This document shows, piece by piece, positions 49,902-59,095 of a stretch of DNA of 64,000 nucleotides. The notes under the pieces were generated by a model that worked only from the letters and a program-made list of their open reading frames with translations, made no database searches and was not told the DNA's origin. Every line of letters begins with the position of its first letter. The stretch's first letter is position 1. A program made the position numbers and the translations under genes. The stretch covers positions 3,100,001 through 3,164,000 of the forward strand of contig NZ_JADWYI010000001.1 in the NCBI RefSeq assembly GCF_016904885.1, in the 5' to 3' direction. This DNA is from Archangium primigenium (GTDB lineage Bacteria; Myxococcota; Myxococcia; Myxococcales; Myxococcaceae).

Positions 49902-50993
49902 TCAGGGCGTGGCGGGGTCCAGCGTGGAGAGGATCCAGCCCATGCGCTCGTGGCCCCACTGGTTCCACTGGGCGTTCTGGCCGTTGGTGTGCGAGGCGTC
50001 GGTGAAGTCCGGGGCGCTCGTGCCCGAGCCCGTGCCACCGAACGTGCCCACCGACACGCTGGCGCCGGTGAAGGTGGGGTGGGTGTCGTCCGACTGGAGG
50101 TAGTCGTAGCTGGTGCTGCCGTTGACGAAGTGCGTGTTGGAGTCGCGCAGGGTGGCGCTCAGCGTGCCGGTGATGCGGGCCACGTAGGCGGCCTCGGTCT
50201 CGCCGTCGCGGTAGCGCAGCGCCGCGCTGTCGACCTGACCGTCGCCGTTGCTGTCGTAGTCGGCGCCCATGTACTCGGCGAAGGCGTCCGCGCACTTGAA
50301 GCCATACTTGGCCGCCAGGCTGCAGGTGCGCCAGTTGCTCTTGGCCAGGTAGGGCAGGAACTTCTGCCGCTTGTTCACCGAGGCGCCCGTGGCCGAGTCG
50401 CGGCACGCCGTCTGGACGTTGTCCGCGTTGTAGCCGGGGTAGTAGATGGTCATGACGACCTTCGTCTTGGCCGTGGTCGCGTACTGGTTGATGGCCTGCA
50501 TGGCCTTCTCCGTGTACGAGGTGCAGGCGGCCAGCGCCGAGTCCAGGCCGCTGTAGCTGCAGGTGCCCGTCTGCTCCGAGAACGCCGAGCGCGCCTGGAG
50601 ATAGTCGTTGCCGCACATCTCGAACATCACCACGCGGGTGTTGCTCGTCTGCATGTACGAGCGCTCACCGACGATCTTGTTGTTGTAGATGTCGTCCGCC
50701 TTGGCGCCGGACTTGGTGCGCCGCATGACCTCCATGTTGGCGTTGAACTTGCGGGCCAGGTACTCGCCCTCCACCTGGGGACCCGCGCGCTTGGCCACGC
50801 TGCTCAGCGAGCCCTTGTAGCCCGCGAAGATGGAGTCGCCGTACGCCACGACCCGGTACGTCGTGCTGGCGCCGCGGTTGATGGTCCACGAGGTGTTCTG
50901 GTTGATGGTGCTCGCCAGCGCGGCGCCCGAGCAGAGGGCGGTGGTGAGCACGAGGGCGGCGCGGACCTTCTGCCCATGGGGACGGAGGGACAT
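49902..50993 (-). CDS. secreted SGNH/GDSL hydrolase
   Basis: A 363-residue exported hydrolase. The signal peptide is cleaved after ALA (about residue 28). Block I is AYGDSIFAGY with the nucleophile Ser54, block III is MCGNDY (Asn as oxyanion donor), and block V is SDDTHPTF with the Asp-His pair, so the catalytic triad is complete. Four or more cysteines (CGND, GTCSYSG, ACTSY, ACRDS) suggest disulfides suited to an extracellular enzyme. Substrate is likely an ester of a polysaccharide or lipid. AGGAGTCCCTC precedes the ATG. The 247-base region upstream of its start is AT-rich and contains the promoters of both divergent genes. Confidence 0.85.
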   Translation of the reverse strand: MSLRPHGQKVRAALVLTTALCSGAALASTINQNTSWTINRGASTTYRVVAYGDSIFAGYKGSLSSVAKRAGPQVEGEYLARKFNANMEVMRRTKSGAKADDIYNNKIVGERSYMQTSNTRVVMFEMCGNDYLQARSAFSEQTGTCSYSGLDSALAACTSYTEKAMQAINQYATTAKTKVVMTIYYPGYNADNVQTACRDSATGASVNKRQKFLPYLAKSNWRTCSLAAKYGFKCADAFAEYMGADYDSNGDGQVDSAALRYRDGETEAAYVARITGTLSATLRDSNTHFVNGSTSYDYLQSDDTHPTFTGASVSVGTFGGTGSGTSAPDFTDASHTNGQNAQWNQWGHERMGWILSTLDPATP

Positions 50994-51240
50994 GAGGGAC
51001 TCCTGGGGTTGAGGGGATGGGGGGTAAGGCGGGGCTCGACAGCTTCGTCGGCTGCTCCGCTATAACACAAAATCCCGGAATCTGATAAGATTGGAGGTTG
51101 ACAGGAATTGACGCGGCGAGACATGTCGCGGGGTTGTCGTTTGTGCACCGCGCCATCCAGGCGGGCGAGGGTCCGCTCGTGACGCGCGCTCCCGACGGAC
51201 ACGCGGCGAGCGGGCCGTGGGGGCGTTAGACGAGCCCCGC

Positions 51241-52104
51241 ATGACTCTTCCCGTGGAAACGCTGTCCGTGTGTGCCGACGCCAGGGACGTGGAGGCGCTG
51301 GTGGGCCTGTTCCGGGGGCGCCGGGTCGCGGTGCTCACGGGCGCCGGGTGCAGCACCGAGTCGGGCATTCCGGACTACCGGGGCCCGGGCACGCGCGCCC
51401 GCGCCCGTAATCCCATCCAGCACCGCGAGTTCCTCCACCGCCCCGAGGTCCGCGCGCGCTACTGGGCCCGGAGCCTCCTGGGCTGGCCGCGCTTTCGCGC
51501 CGCGCGGCCCAACGCCGCGCACCAGGCGCTCGCGGCCCTGGAGGGCTCGGGCCATGTGCTGGGGCTCATCACCCAGAACGTGGATCGGCTGCACCACGCG
51601 GCGGGCAGTCAGCGGGTGATCGAACTGCACGGGGCGCTGGCCCGGGTGCGGTGTCTGGGCTGTGGCGAACTCGAGCCCCGCGAGGCCTTGCAGGAGCGGC
51701 TGCGGGCGCTCAATCCGGACTTCTCGGTCCGGGCCGCCGAGGCGCGGCCCGACGGCGACGCGGAGGTGTCCGACGAGGCCGTGCGCGCCTTCCAGGTGGC
51801 CGCGTGCCTGCGGTGCGAGGGCACGCTCAAGCCGGACGTGGTGTTCTTCGGCGACAACGTGCCCGGGCCCACGGTGGAGGCGGCGTTCGCGCTCGTGGAG
51901 GAGGCCGACGCCTTCCTCGTGGTGGGCTCGTCCCTGGCCATCCACTCGGGGTTCCGCTTCCTGCAGCGCGCGGTGGCGCGCGGCGTGCCCCGCGGCCTGC
52001 TCAACCTGGGCGAGTGCCGGGGCGAGGAGCTGGTGGAGGTGCGGGTGGACGCGCGCGCGGGAGAGGTGTTGCCGCGGGTCGCGGCGGCGCTCGGCGCCGG
52101 GTAG
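51241..52104 (+). CDS. sirtuin (NAD-dependent protein deacylase)
   Basis: A 287-residue Sir2-family enzyme. The NAD-binding motif is TGAGCSTESGIPDYRG (about residues 33-48), then TQNVDRLH, the catalytic His in ELHGAL, a zinc site formed by CLGCGE and CLRCEG, and the NAD-binding GSSLAIHSG. All active residues are present. It removes acyl groups from protein lysines. Placement of GCS after the first Gly-Ala resembles the SIRT4/class II group. The ATG at 51241 is favoured; it lies 247 bases from the divergent GDSL gene and 36 bases before the acetyltransferase gene, which may be co-transcribed. Confidence 0.92.
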   Translation: MTLPVETLSVCADARDVEALVGLFRGRRVAVLTGAGCSTESGIPDYRGPGTRARARNPIQHREFLHRPEVRARYWARSLLGWPRFRAARPNAAHQALAALEGSGHVLGLITQNVDRLHHAAGSQRVIELHGALARVRCLGCGELEPREALQERLRALNPDFSVRAAEARPDGDAEVSDEAVRAFQVAACLRCEGTLKPDVVFFGDNVPGPTVEAAFALVEEADAFLVVGSSLAIHSGFRFLQRAVARGVPRGLLNLGECRGEELVEVRVDARAGEVLPRVAAALGAG

Positions 52105-52140
52105 GCTGCCCGGGCCCCGCGTCCGGGAGACCCCATCCCC

Positions 52141-52617
52141 ATGTCCGTCGTCATCCGTCCCGCCACCCTCGCGGATCTCCCCTCGCTGGCCACCGTCCTG
52201 GCCCCGCTGCCGCTCTTTCGGGCCTATGGGCTGGACGCGAGCGCCCTGGAGGCGCGCTTCCGGGGCGCGCTCGAGCGGGGCGAGGGCCTGCTGGTCGCCG
52301 TCGGCGAGGACGCCGGGGGGCCCCTGGGGGTCTGCTGGTTCCTCACCCGCGGCACGTTCGGCACCGGGGCCTACCTGCGCACGCTCGCGCTCGGCGAGGG
52401 GCACCAGGGCTCGGGGCTGGGCACGCGGCTGCTCGCCGCCTACGAGGCCGGGTGTGGCGCGCCGCCCGGGGGCTACTTCCTGCTCACCTCGGACTTCAAC
52501 ACGGCCGCGCAGCGCTTCTACCAGCGCCACGGCTACCGGCAGGTGGGCGCGCTGCCGGACTTCGCCACGCCGGGGGTCGCCGAGCTCGTCTTCTGGAAGC
52601 CCCGCGCCGCCGTCTAG
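52141..52617 (+). CDS. GNAT family N-acetyltransferase
   Basis: A 158-residue GNAT protein. The fold's key CoA-binding motif A is LRTLALGEGHQGSGLGTRLLAAYE, with the Q/R-x-x-G-x-G/A loop (QGSGLG). The C-terminal part FYQRHGYRQVGALPDF matches motif B. It follows the sirtuin gene by 36 bases and ends overlapping the converging deacetylase gene by four bases. Pairing of an acetyltransferase with a deacylase could indicate reversible protein or small-molecule acylation, but no target is visible. Confidence 0.85.
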   Translation: MSVVIRPATLADLPSLATVLAPLPLFRAYGLDASALEARFRGALERGEGLLVAVGEDAGGPLGVCWFLTRGTFGTGAYLRTLALGEGHQGSGLGTRLLAAYEAGCGAPPGGYFLLTSDFNTAAQRFYQRHGYRQVGALPDFATPGVAELVFWKPRAAV

Positions 52618-53462
52618 GGAAGGGCCTCCGCCACGAGCAGGGGCGCGTCGGCCGGCGGGGCGGCGCGCGAGGGCACCGTGCACAGGGGCGGGGTCGTGTC
52701 CCCGAGCAGCGTGGCCACCGTGACGAACTCGAAGCCCCGCTTGCGCAGGCCCTGGATGATCTCCGGCAGCGCCTGGGCGGTGGGGAAGTTCTTGTGGTTC
52801 ATGTGCATCACCACGATGCCCCCGGGCGCCGCCTTCTTGAGCACCCAGTCCACCACGCGTTTGGGCGTGGTGGTGGCGTCGGGATCTCCCGAGGGCAGGT
52901 CGAAGTTGAGCGTGACCAGGTCCGCCTGGGAGGCGATCCACGCCACGCGGTTGTCCACCTCGCCAAAGGGCGGACGGAAGTAGCGGGGGATGTGGCCCGT
53001 CAGGTCGTACACGGCGCGCTGGGTGCGCCGCAGCTCCTCCAGCATGCGCGCGTCGTCCTTCACCCGCGGCATGTGCACGTGCGTGAAGGTGTGGTTGCCG
53101 AACTCGAACTCCGGGTGGCGCGCCAGCTCGCGCAGGCGCTCGGCGTTGGCCTCGGCCCAGCCGCCGCCGATGAAGAGCGTGGCGGGCGTCGCGGTGTCCA
53201 GTAGCGTGCGGATGACGCGCTCGTCGTACTCGTTCTTGTGCGTGGTGCAGGCGTCGAAGGTGAGCGCGATGCGCATGCGCCCCCGACTGCCGTGGTTCAC
53301 GATGGGCGCCGTGCGGCTGGCGAGCACGGGCGGCGGCTCGGCGGGGGGCGCCTCCTCGCGCGCGGGCGGCGACGCGGGCTCCTCCGGGGGCGTCCATGCG
53401 CAGCCCCCCAGGACGAACACCCCCAACGACAGCACTGAACTCAGCACGAAGCGACGCGCCAT
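52614..53462 (-). CDS. polysaccharide deacetylase lipoprotein
   Basis: A 282-residue NodB-homology deacetylase with signal peptide and lipobox (VLGGC, Cys about residue 21) followed by a proline/glutamate-rich linker. Motif 1 reads TFDAC rather than the usual TFDDG, so the catalytic Asp is kept but the second, metal-binding Asp is Ala. Motif 2 is HTFTH and motif 3 RPPFGE; the late HMNHKN supplies the His of motif 5. It probably de-N-acetylates peptidoglycan or another envelope polysaccharide. The stop overlaps the GNAT gene by four bases, and it lies 16 bases downstream of the alcohol dehydrogenase gene in the same direction. Confidence 0.82.
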   Translation of the reverse strand: MARRFVLSSVLSLGVFVLGGCAWTPPEEPASPPAREEAPPAEPPPVLASRTAPIVNHGSRGRMRIALTFDACTTHKNEYDERVIRTLLDTATPATLFIGGGWAEANAERLRELARHPEFEFGNHTFTHVHMPRVKDDARMLEELRRTQRAVYDLTGHIPRYFRPPFGEVDNRVAWIASQADLVTLNFDLPSGDPDATTTPKRVVDWVLKKAAPGGIVVMHMNHKNFPTAQALPEIIQGLRKRGFEFVTVATLLGDTTPPLCTVPSRAAPPADAPLLVAEALP

Positions 53463-53478
53463 GGCGCGACAGCCTAGC

Positions 53479-54645
53479 TCAGCACGAGCGCCGGACGATC
53501 TCCGTCAGTTCCTCGTCCGTGAGGGGCAGCGGATTGGCCTTCATGCTGCTCGCGGCGCGGGCCTTGAGCACCAGTCGGGGCACGTCCGTCTCGGTGAGAC
53601 CGTAATGTTTCAGTCCGGGTACGCGCAGGGCCGCGCACAGCTCGCGCACCCAGGTGATGCCGTCCTCCGCGGAGGCCTCGGCGCGGCCCGTGAGCAGGCC
53701 CGCCAGCTCCCCGAAGCGGGCGAGCGAGGGGTGGTCGGGTGCCCTGCTTCTCAAGGCCCGCAGGTTCACCTCCAGGCACGCGGGCAGGAGCGCCGCGCAC
53801 ACCGCCCCATGGGGCGCCTCGAACATGCCGCCCAGGGGCGCCGCGAAGCCGTGCACCGCGCCCAGCCCCGCGTTGGCCAGGCACAGGCCCCCGAGGAGGC
53901 TCGCGAGCGCCAGGTCCTCGCGCGCCGCCGCGTCCGGCGTCTCCAGCACCGCGCGGCGCAGCGAGCGCACCGAGCGGCGGATGCCCTCGCGCGCGAGCGC
54001 GTCCGTGAGCGGGTTGGCGCGCGCGGACAGCCAGGGCTCGATGAGCTGGGAGAGCGCGTCCAGGCCGCTCGAGGCGAGCACCGCCGGGGGCGCGCCCTCG
54101 AGCAGCGCGGGGTCCACGATCGCCAGCCGGGGCAGCAACTGCGGCCCGCGCAGGCTCGCCTTCACCTGGGACTCGGGCACGCCGAGCACCGCGTTGCGTG
54201 TCACCTCGGAGCCCGTGCCCGCGGTGGTGGGAATGGCCACGAAGGGCAGGGCGGGGTGCGTGAGGGCCTGGCCTCGGCCCACCACCTCCAGGAAGTCGAG
54301 GGGCTCGCCGCCGTGGGGCACCAGCGCCGCGATGGCCTTGCCCGCGTCCAGGGCACTGCCGCCGCCGAGCGCCACCACGGCGTCACAGCGCTCGGCGCGA
54401 GCGAGGGCACACCCCTCGCGCACGAGCGCCACGGTGGGCTCGCCCGCCACCGCGAAGGCGCGGGTCTCCAGCCCGAGCCGCCCGAGCCCCTCGCGCAGGG
54501 GCGCCGCGCGGCGGGCGTCGCGGCCGGTGACGAGCAGCACCCGGTGGGCGCCCAGGGCCTTCACGGCCTCGGGGGCCTCGGCGAGCCGGCCCGCGCCGTA
54601 GACGATGCGGGTGGCGGTGGCGAACTCGAAGCCCGTCACGCCCAT
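53479..54645 (-). CDS. iron-containing (group III) alcohol dehydrogenase
   Basis: A 388-residue group III metal-dependent dehydrogenase. The nucleotide-binding region has VVALGGGSALDAGKAIA, and the metal region has the Asp in SSGLDALSQLIEP, His in GAVHGFAAPLGG and His in EAPHGAVCA. At the place where many members have His four residues after the Asp, this one has Gln (DALSQ), as in a known subgroup; the other ligands are present. It likely reduces or oxidises a small alcohol/aldehyde with NAD(P). It lies 1 base after the monooxygenase stop and 16 bases before the deacetylase gene. Confidence 0.87.
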   Translation of the reverse strand: MGVTGFEFATATRIVYGAGRLAEAPEAVKALGAHRVLLVTGRDARRAAPLREGLGRLGLETRAFAVAGEPTVALVREGCALARAERCDAVVALGGGSALDAGKAIAALVPHGGEPLDFLEVVGRGQALTHPALPFVAIPTTAGTGSEVTRNAVLGVPESQVKASLRGPQLLPRLAIVDPALLEGAPPAVLASSGLDALSQLIEPWLSARANPLTDALAREGIRRSVRSLRRAVLETPDAAAREDLALASLLGGLCLANAGLGAVHGFAAPLGGMFEAPHGAVCAALLPACLEVNLRALRSRAPDHPSLARFGELAGLLTGRAEASAEDGITWVRELCAALRVPGLKHYGLTETDVPRLVLKARAASSMKANPLPLTDEELTEIVRRSC

Positions 54646-54646
54646 G

Positions 54647-54964
54647 TCACCAGTCCCCGTCGGCGGGAAAGCAGTTGGTGTACTTCCGCGACGTGCGCGG
54701 CCCGGCCATCATCGGCGCCACCGTGTCCCGCCACGCCAGGTAGTGCGCCGTCTCCTTGTGGGCCGCGGGCGCCTCGGCCGTCCGGTAGGCCTCGACGAGC
54801 ACGAAGCGGGTGGGGTCCTCCGTGTCCTGCACGACGTCGAAGCGGGCGATGCCGGGCTCCTTCACGCTCTGGCTCGCGTTGGCCAGGGTGGCCTCCCGGA
54901 AGGCCTCCACCGACTCGGGCTTGACGTGGACATGCACGTGGACGACCAGCAGGCTGTTGGGCAT
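54647..54964 (-). CDS. antibiotic biosynthesis monooxygenase (ABM) domain protein
   Basis: A 105-residue protein of the ABM/LsrG type, which forms small ferredoxin-like dimers acting on quinols or aldehydes without cofactor. Family features are [45 protein letters not shown] and the [18 protein letters not shown] segment, where the conserved His lies. Its stop is 1 base before the alcohol dehydrogenase start, so the two are coupled and probably act on related small molecules. Confidence 0.85.
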   Translation of the reverse strand: MPNSLLVVHVHVHVKPESVEAFREATLANASQSVKEPGIARFDVVQDTEDPTRFVLVEAYRTAEAPAAHKETAHYLAWRDTVAPMMAGPRTSRKYTNCFPADGDW

Positions 54965-55065
54965 GGCGCGAGACTAGCCCGCGCGCCCGGGCCTCGCGCC
55001 GCGATCCTTCCGGTCCGGGTTCTTCGGTCGGCAAGGCAACGCCCGCTTTGTTATGCACGGGCGTC

Positions 55066-56259
55066 ATGGGTCGACTCTTCTTCCTCCTTCTCATCAATGC
55101 GGGGGCCTACCTCGTCCTGCGCCGGCTGTGGCCGGAGGTCCGCACGGGCTGGCGGCACCGGGCCCTGATCGCCGCGGCGCTCCTGGCGGCCGGGGGCTTC
55201 GCCCTGTCGTGGCTGCTCGGGCGGGGCGAGCACGGTCAGGTGGCGGGCGTGGGGTTGCCCCTCAAGCTCTTCGGCGCCTGGTGGCTCTTGACCGCCTTCG
55301 TGCTGCTCGTGGTGGGCGGTTTGCTGCTGCCTCTCGTGCGTCCGCGGCCCCGTCCGGCTCCGGCGGGAGCGGGGCCCGAGGCGCCAGCGCCGGTGGACCT
55401 CGAGCGGCGGGGCCTGCTCACCGGGGTGGGGCGCTCACTGCCGCTCCTGGCGGCGGGCACGTCCGCGGGCGGGCTCGTGGCGGGCTCGTCGGGCTTCGAG
55501 GTGCGGGAGATCGAGGTCCGGCTCAAGGGCCTGCCCGCGGCGCTCGACGGCTTTCGCATCGGGCAGATCACGGACGTGCACGTGGGCACGTTCATCGACA
55601 CCGCCTATGTGCGCGCGGCGGTGGCGGCGATGAACGCGGCGCGGGTGGACCTGCAGGTGATGACGGGAGATCTCATCGACGACCTGGGTCAACTCGACGA
55701 GACGATGGCCGCGCTGGAGACGTGCGAGGCCCGGCACGGGATGCTCTCCATCCTCGGCAACCACGAGCACTGGCGTGGCCTCAAGCCCATCCGCGAGGCC
55801 TATGCCCGGAGCGAGCGCCAGGGCAGCCCCGTGCGGCTGCTGGTGGATGAGTCGCGGGTGCTCGAGCACGCGGGCCAGCGGCTGCGGGTGGTGGGCGTGG
55901 ACTACCCCATGAGCGGGCGCTCCATGCGGGCCCGGCCGGAGCTCATGCGCCAGTCGGCCGAGGTGTCCTTCCAAGGCGTGGCGCCGGACGAGGTGGTGCT
56001 CTGCCTGACCCACCACCCGGACTTCTTCCCCTTCGCGCTGGAGCGGGGCGCCCGGCTCACGCTCGCGGGGCACACGCACGGCGGCCAGGTGGCCTTCTTC
56101 GGACTGCCCCTGTTCCGCTTCGCCTTCGACTACATGCTCGGCCGCTACCGCAAGGGCAACGGGCAGCTCTATGTGTCGGGCGGAACGGGGCACTGGCTGC
56201 CCTTCCGCGTGGGCGTGCCCGCCGAGGTCTCCATCTTCACACTTCGCGCGGAGGCGTGA
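55066..56259 (+). CDS. membrane-anchored metallophosphoesterase
   Basis: A 397-residue protein with three hydrophobic segments near the N-terminus (about residues 2-17, 37-53 and 68-88), a twin-arginine-like stretch (LERRGLLTGVGRSLPLLAAG, about 112-131) and a calcineurin-type phosphoesterase domain. Metal motifs are QITDVHVG, TGDLIDD, LGNHEHW, LTHHPDF and LAGHTHGG, so all ligands are present. This matches the YkuE/Icc-like group acting on phosphodiesters or lipid phosphates. The ATG at 55066 is preferred over an ATG at 55048. Confidence 0.88.
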   Translation: MGRLFFLLLINAGAYLVLRRLWPEVRTGWRHRALIAAALLAAGGFALSWLLGRGEHGQVAGVGLPLKLFGAWWLLTAFVLLVVGGLLLPLVRPRPRPAPAGAGPEAPAPVDLERRGLLTGVGRSLPLLAAGTSAGGLVAGSSGFEVREIEVRLKGLPAALDGFRIGQITDVHVGTFIDTAYVRAAVAAMNAARVDLQVMTGDLIDDLGQLDETMAALETCEARHGMLSILGNHEHWRGLKPIREAYARSERQGSPVRLLVDESRVLEHAGQRLRVVGVDYPMSGRSMRARPELMRQSAEVSFQGVAPDEVVLCLTHHPDFFPFALERGARLTLAGHTHGGQVAFFGLPLFRFAFDYMLGRYRKGNGQLYVSGGTGHWLPFRVGVPAEVSIFTLRAEA

Positions 56260-56327
56260 GCCGAGGGCGCGCGCGCGTTGCTACCGTGCCGGCGCTCGGG
56301 ATGTCCGGGCCCGGCAGGGGGAGCGTG

Positions 56328-57851
56328 ATGCGGAGAGTGGCGAGGCTCGCCGAGTTAGAGGAGACGCGGGGCACGCGGGTGGACGTGGGCGAGGAGAAGA
56401 TCCTCCTGGTGCGCGTGGGCGACACGGTGCACGCCTACCAGGCCACGTGTCCGCACGCGGGCGGGCCCCTGGAAGCGGGGGCCATCCTGGGCGGTCGCAT
56501 CCTCTGTCCCTGGCACAAGGGCAACTTCCGGGTGAGCGATGGCGCGCTGTGCGAGCCGCCCGCGCTGGACTCCCTGGCGCGCTACCCCGTGCGTGTGGAG
56601 GACGGCGAGGTGTATGTCTCGCCGGAGAAGCAGCCCACGCCCGTGTCCCGGAAGGCGGCGGACGCACGCACCTTCGTGATCGTCGGCGCGGGCGCGGCGG
56701 GCGCGGCGGCGGCCTCGGCCCTGCGGGAGTTCGGCTTCGGGGGCCGGGTCGTGCTGGTGGGCCACGAGCCCCGCGCGCCCTATGACCGCACGTCCCTGAG
56801 CAAGTTCGTCCTGTCCGGGGAGATGCCGCCCGAGGAGGTGCCACCCCTCCGGCCACCGGGCTTCTACACCGCGCACGGCATCGAGCGCCTGAAGGCCCGG
56901 GTGAAGCGGTTGGACGTGAAGGCCCGGAGTGTCGAGCTGGAGGATGGCCGACGCCTCACGTACGACGCCGCGCTGGTGGCGCCCGGGGGCGAGCCGAAGC
57001 GGTTGAAGGTGCCCGGCGAGGAGCTGGAGGGCGTGTCCGTGCTGCGCACGCTGGAGGACGCCGAGCGACTGCTCGCCCAGGCGCCGCCGGGGGCGCGGGC
57101 CGTCATCCTCGGCAACAGCTTCATCGGGATGGAGGCGGCCTCGGCGCTGCGGGGCCGCAAGGTGGACGTGACGGTGGTGGCGCCGAACGCCATCCCCTTC
57201 GCGAAGCAGTTCGGCGAGGAGGTGGGGCGCCTGTTCAAGACGCTGCACGAGCGCAATGGCGTGGTCTTCCGCTCGGGCACGAAGGCGGCGCGCCTGGAGG
57301 GGCGGGGCCGGGTGGAGGCGGTGGTGTTGGAGTCGGGCGAGCGGCTCGCGGCGGACGTCGTCCTGGTGGGCACGGGCGTGCGACCGGCGACGGGGTTCAT
57401 CGAGGGCCTGGCCTTGCGCGAGGACGGGGGCCTGCCGGTGGACGCGCACCTGCGCGCCGCGGAGGGTCTGTACGCGGCGGGGGACGTGGCGGCCTTTCCG
57501 CTACGGGGCGACCCGGTACGCATCGAGCACTGGCGGGTGGCCCAGGAGCACGCGCGGCTGGCGGCGCGCAACATGCTCGGGGGGCAGGAGCGCTACGCGG
57601 GCGTGCCCTTCTTCTGGACGTACCATTATTCCAAGCGCTTCGAGTACCTCGGCCACGCCACCCAGTGGGACGCGGTGCGCGTGGTGGGCGACCTGGAGGG
57701 GCTGACGTTCGTGGTGCTGCTCGTGAAGGAGGGCCACGTCGCCGCGGCGATCGCCTGTGACCGGGAGCGCGCCACGGCGGGGCTGCTCGAGCGCATGCGC
57801 TCGCCCGTGCCCGTCGACGAGGCGCTGCACCTGCTCCAGTCCTTGGGGTGA
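56328..57851 (+). CDS. Rieske-type ferredoxin-FAD/NAD(P) oxidoreductase (AIF/AIFM3-like)
   Basis: A 507-residue fusion protein. The N-terminal Rieske domain has ATCPHAGGPLEAG and CPWHKGNF, supplying Cys41, His43, Cys60 and His63 for a [2Fe-2S] cluster. It is followed by a two-dinucleotide-fold reductase with VGAGAAGAAAAS (FAD, about residues 120-130), ILGNSFIGMEAAS (NAD(P)) and YAAGDVAAFP, and a C-terminal Reductase_C-like domain. The whole resembles AIFM3/AIFL and assimilatory NirD-type ferredoxin-linked reductases. GGGGGAG lies 5 bases before the ATG. It probably passes electrons from NAD(P)H to an unknown acceptor. Confidence 0.9.
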   Translation: MRRVARLAELEETRGTRVDVGEEKILLVRVGDTVHAYQATCPHAGGPLEAGAILGGRILCPWHKGNFRVSDGALCEPPALDSLARYPVRVEDGEVYVSPEKQPTPVSRKAADARTFVIVGAGAAGAAAASALREFGFGGRVVLVGHEPRAPYDRTSLSKFVLSGEMPPEEVPPLRPPGFYTAHGIERLKARVKRLDVKARSVELEDGRRLTYDAALVAPGGEPKRLKVPGEELEGVSVLRTLEDAERLLAQAPPGARAVILGNSFIGMEAASALRGRKVDVTVVAPNAIPFAKQFGEEVGRLFKTLHERNGVVFRSGTKAARLEGRGRVEAVVLESGERLAADVVLVGTGVRPATGFIEGLALREDGGLPVDAHLRAAEGLYAAGDVAAFPLRGDPVRIEHWRVAQEHARLAARNMLGGQERYAGVPFFWTYHYSKRFEYLGHATQWDAVRVVGDLEGLTFVVLLVKEGHVAAAIACDRERATAGLLERMRSPVPVDEALHLLQSLG

Positions 57852-57873
57852 GGCAACGGGAAGCCGTTGCCTC
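57850..57873 (+). terminator. hairpin after the Rieske reductase gene
   Basis: GAGGCAACGG at 57850-57859 pairs perfectly with CCGTTGCCTC at 57864-57873 around a GAAG loop, and begins within the stop codon. A further copy of CCGTTGCCTCA is at 57888-57898. There is no T-run, so this may be a weak terminator or a processing site. Confidence 0.45.
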
Positions 57874-57915
57874 AGCAAAGCTGCTCGCCGTTGCCTCACC
57901 TGTTATGGTCACCGC

Positions 57916-59095
57916 ATGTGGCTGCGCGTGGCACTGCGGAACTACCGGAGCATTGAAAGCGCGGAGGTGGAGCTCGCGCCGTTCTCGGTCCTGGTGGGAC
58001 CCAACAGCAGCGGCAAGAGCAACTTCGTGGATGCGCTCGTGCTCGCGAGCGAGCTGGGCTTCGACGCCGCGTCCGCCATCCAGCGCCGGGGGGGGTCTCC
58101 AGGCCCTCCGTCGTTGGGGAATCTCGGACGAGGAAGCGCTTGAGGTGCGCGTCCGACGCAGTCGGAGCAGGCTGTTGCTCGACTCTGTTTACAGTGAGCA
58201 GTTGTTTTCCCTGGAGCAGGAGGGCACGCGCTGGCGGTTCCGTGACGACAGCTTTCATGTCGCTGTTGACGAGAACAGCGGTGTTGAGTTCACACGCTCG
58301 GGTCTGATCGGCGTTCCATCGGAACGCGTGTGGCAGCCAGAGGTCGCTATTCCCGCCACCACGAGCACCATGCTCCACGCCCGGCAGATCATGCCCTGGG
58401 AAGTCCTGCGGGTGCGCCGCTTGGGTTTCGAACTGACGAAGATGCGTGTTCCCCAGCCGTCCGGAGACACCGAAGCCCTTCGGGAGGATGGCGGCAATAT
58501 CGCGAGCGTGCTCGGGCGGCTGAAGAGTCAGGACGAGCGAGGCTTTGCCTTCGTTTTGGCCGCCATGAAGCGTCTGGTGCCAGGGCTGGAAGACCTCTTC
58601 GTCGAAGAACTGGGGGGATTTTTGGTCCTGCGCTTCAGCCAGCGGCAGGGCGCCCGGAGCGCACGGTTCTCAGCGCTCAACATGTCGGACGGGACCCTTC
58701 GGGCCCTGGGCATCATCCTCGCGGCGCAGACGCTCGCGCCACCTTCATCGTCCCCGGCCACCTCTTCGCCCGAGCTGCTGATCGTCGAGGAGCCCGAGGT
58801 CGCCATCCATCCGGGCGCGGCGGCCCTGCTCTTCGAGGTGCTCAAGCACGCCTCCCAGCGGGGCATGGTGCTGGTGACCACGCACAGTCCCGAACTCCTC
58901 GACGCCGCCCAGGACGAGGAGATCCTGGTGTGCGGCTACCGCGAAGGAACCACGCGGGTGGGGCCCCTATCGACGGCGCAGCGCGAGGTCGTCCGCGAAG
59001 GGCTCTTCAGCTTGTCGGAGCTCGCGCGCAGCGAGCCCTTGCGCATCGAGGGCGAGGAGCCGGCCTCGTTGGACCCGAGCGACTTCGACGCATGA
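57916..59095 (+). pseudogene. AAA_21-type ATPase of an ATPase/DUF4276 pair, frameshifted
   Basis: The gene starts with MWLRVALRNYRSIESAEVEL and a P-loop VGPNSSGKSN (intact Lys). The reading frame is broken at a G8 run (58088-58095) after SAIQRR; the first frame then stops at 58143, while the matching protein continues in the next frame: LQALRRWGISDEEALEV, LNMSDGTLRALGIILAAQTLA (signature), LLIVEEPEVAIHPGAAALLFEVL (Walker B) and VTTHSPELLDA (switch His). A seven-G run would restore one 392-residue protein. Several parts, about 58150-58560, have more A/T than the surroundings, suggesting transfer. This is the ATPase half of a two-gene module with the DUF4276 gene, comparable to PARIS or OLD-type defence ATPases. 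Confidence 0.8.

Noticed and set aside
51098-51126. TTGACA-N17-ACATGT upstream of the sirtuin gene as a promoter
   Set aside because: The -10 position does not match; the AT-rich region probably holds promoters, but I could not assign one with confidence.
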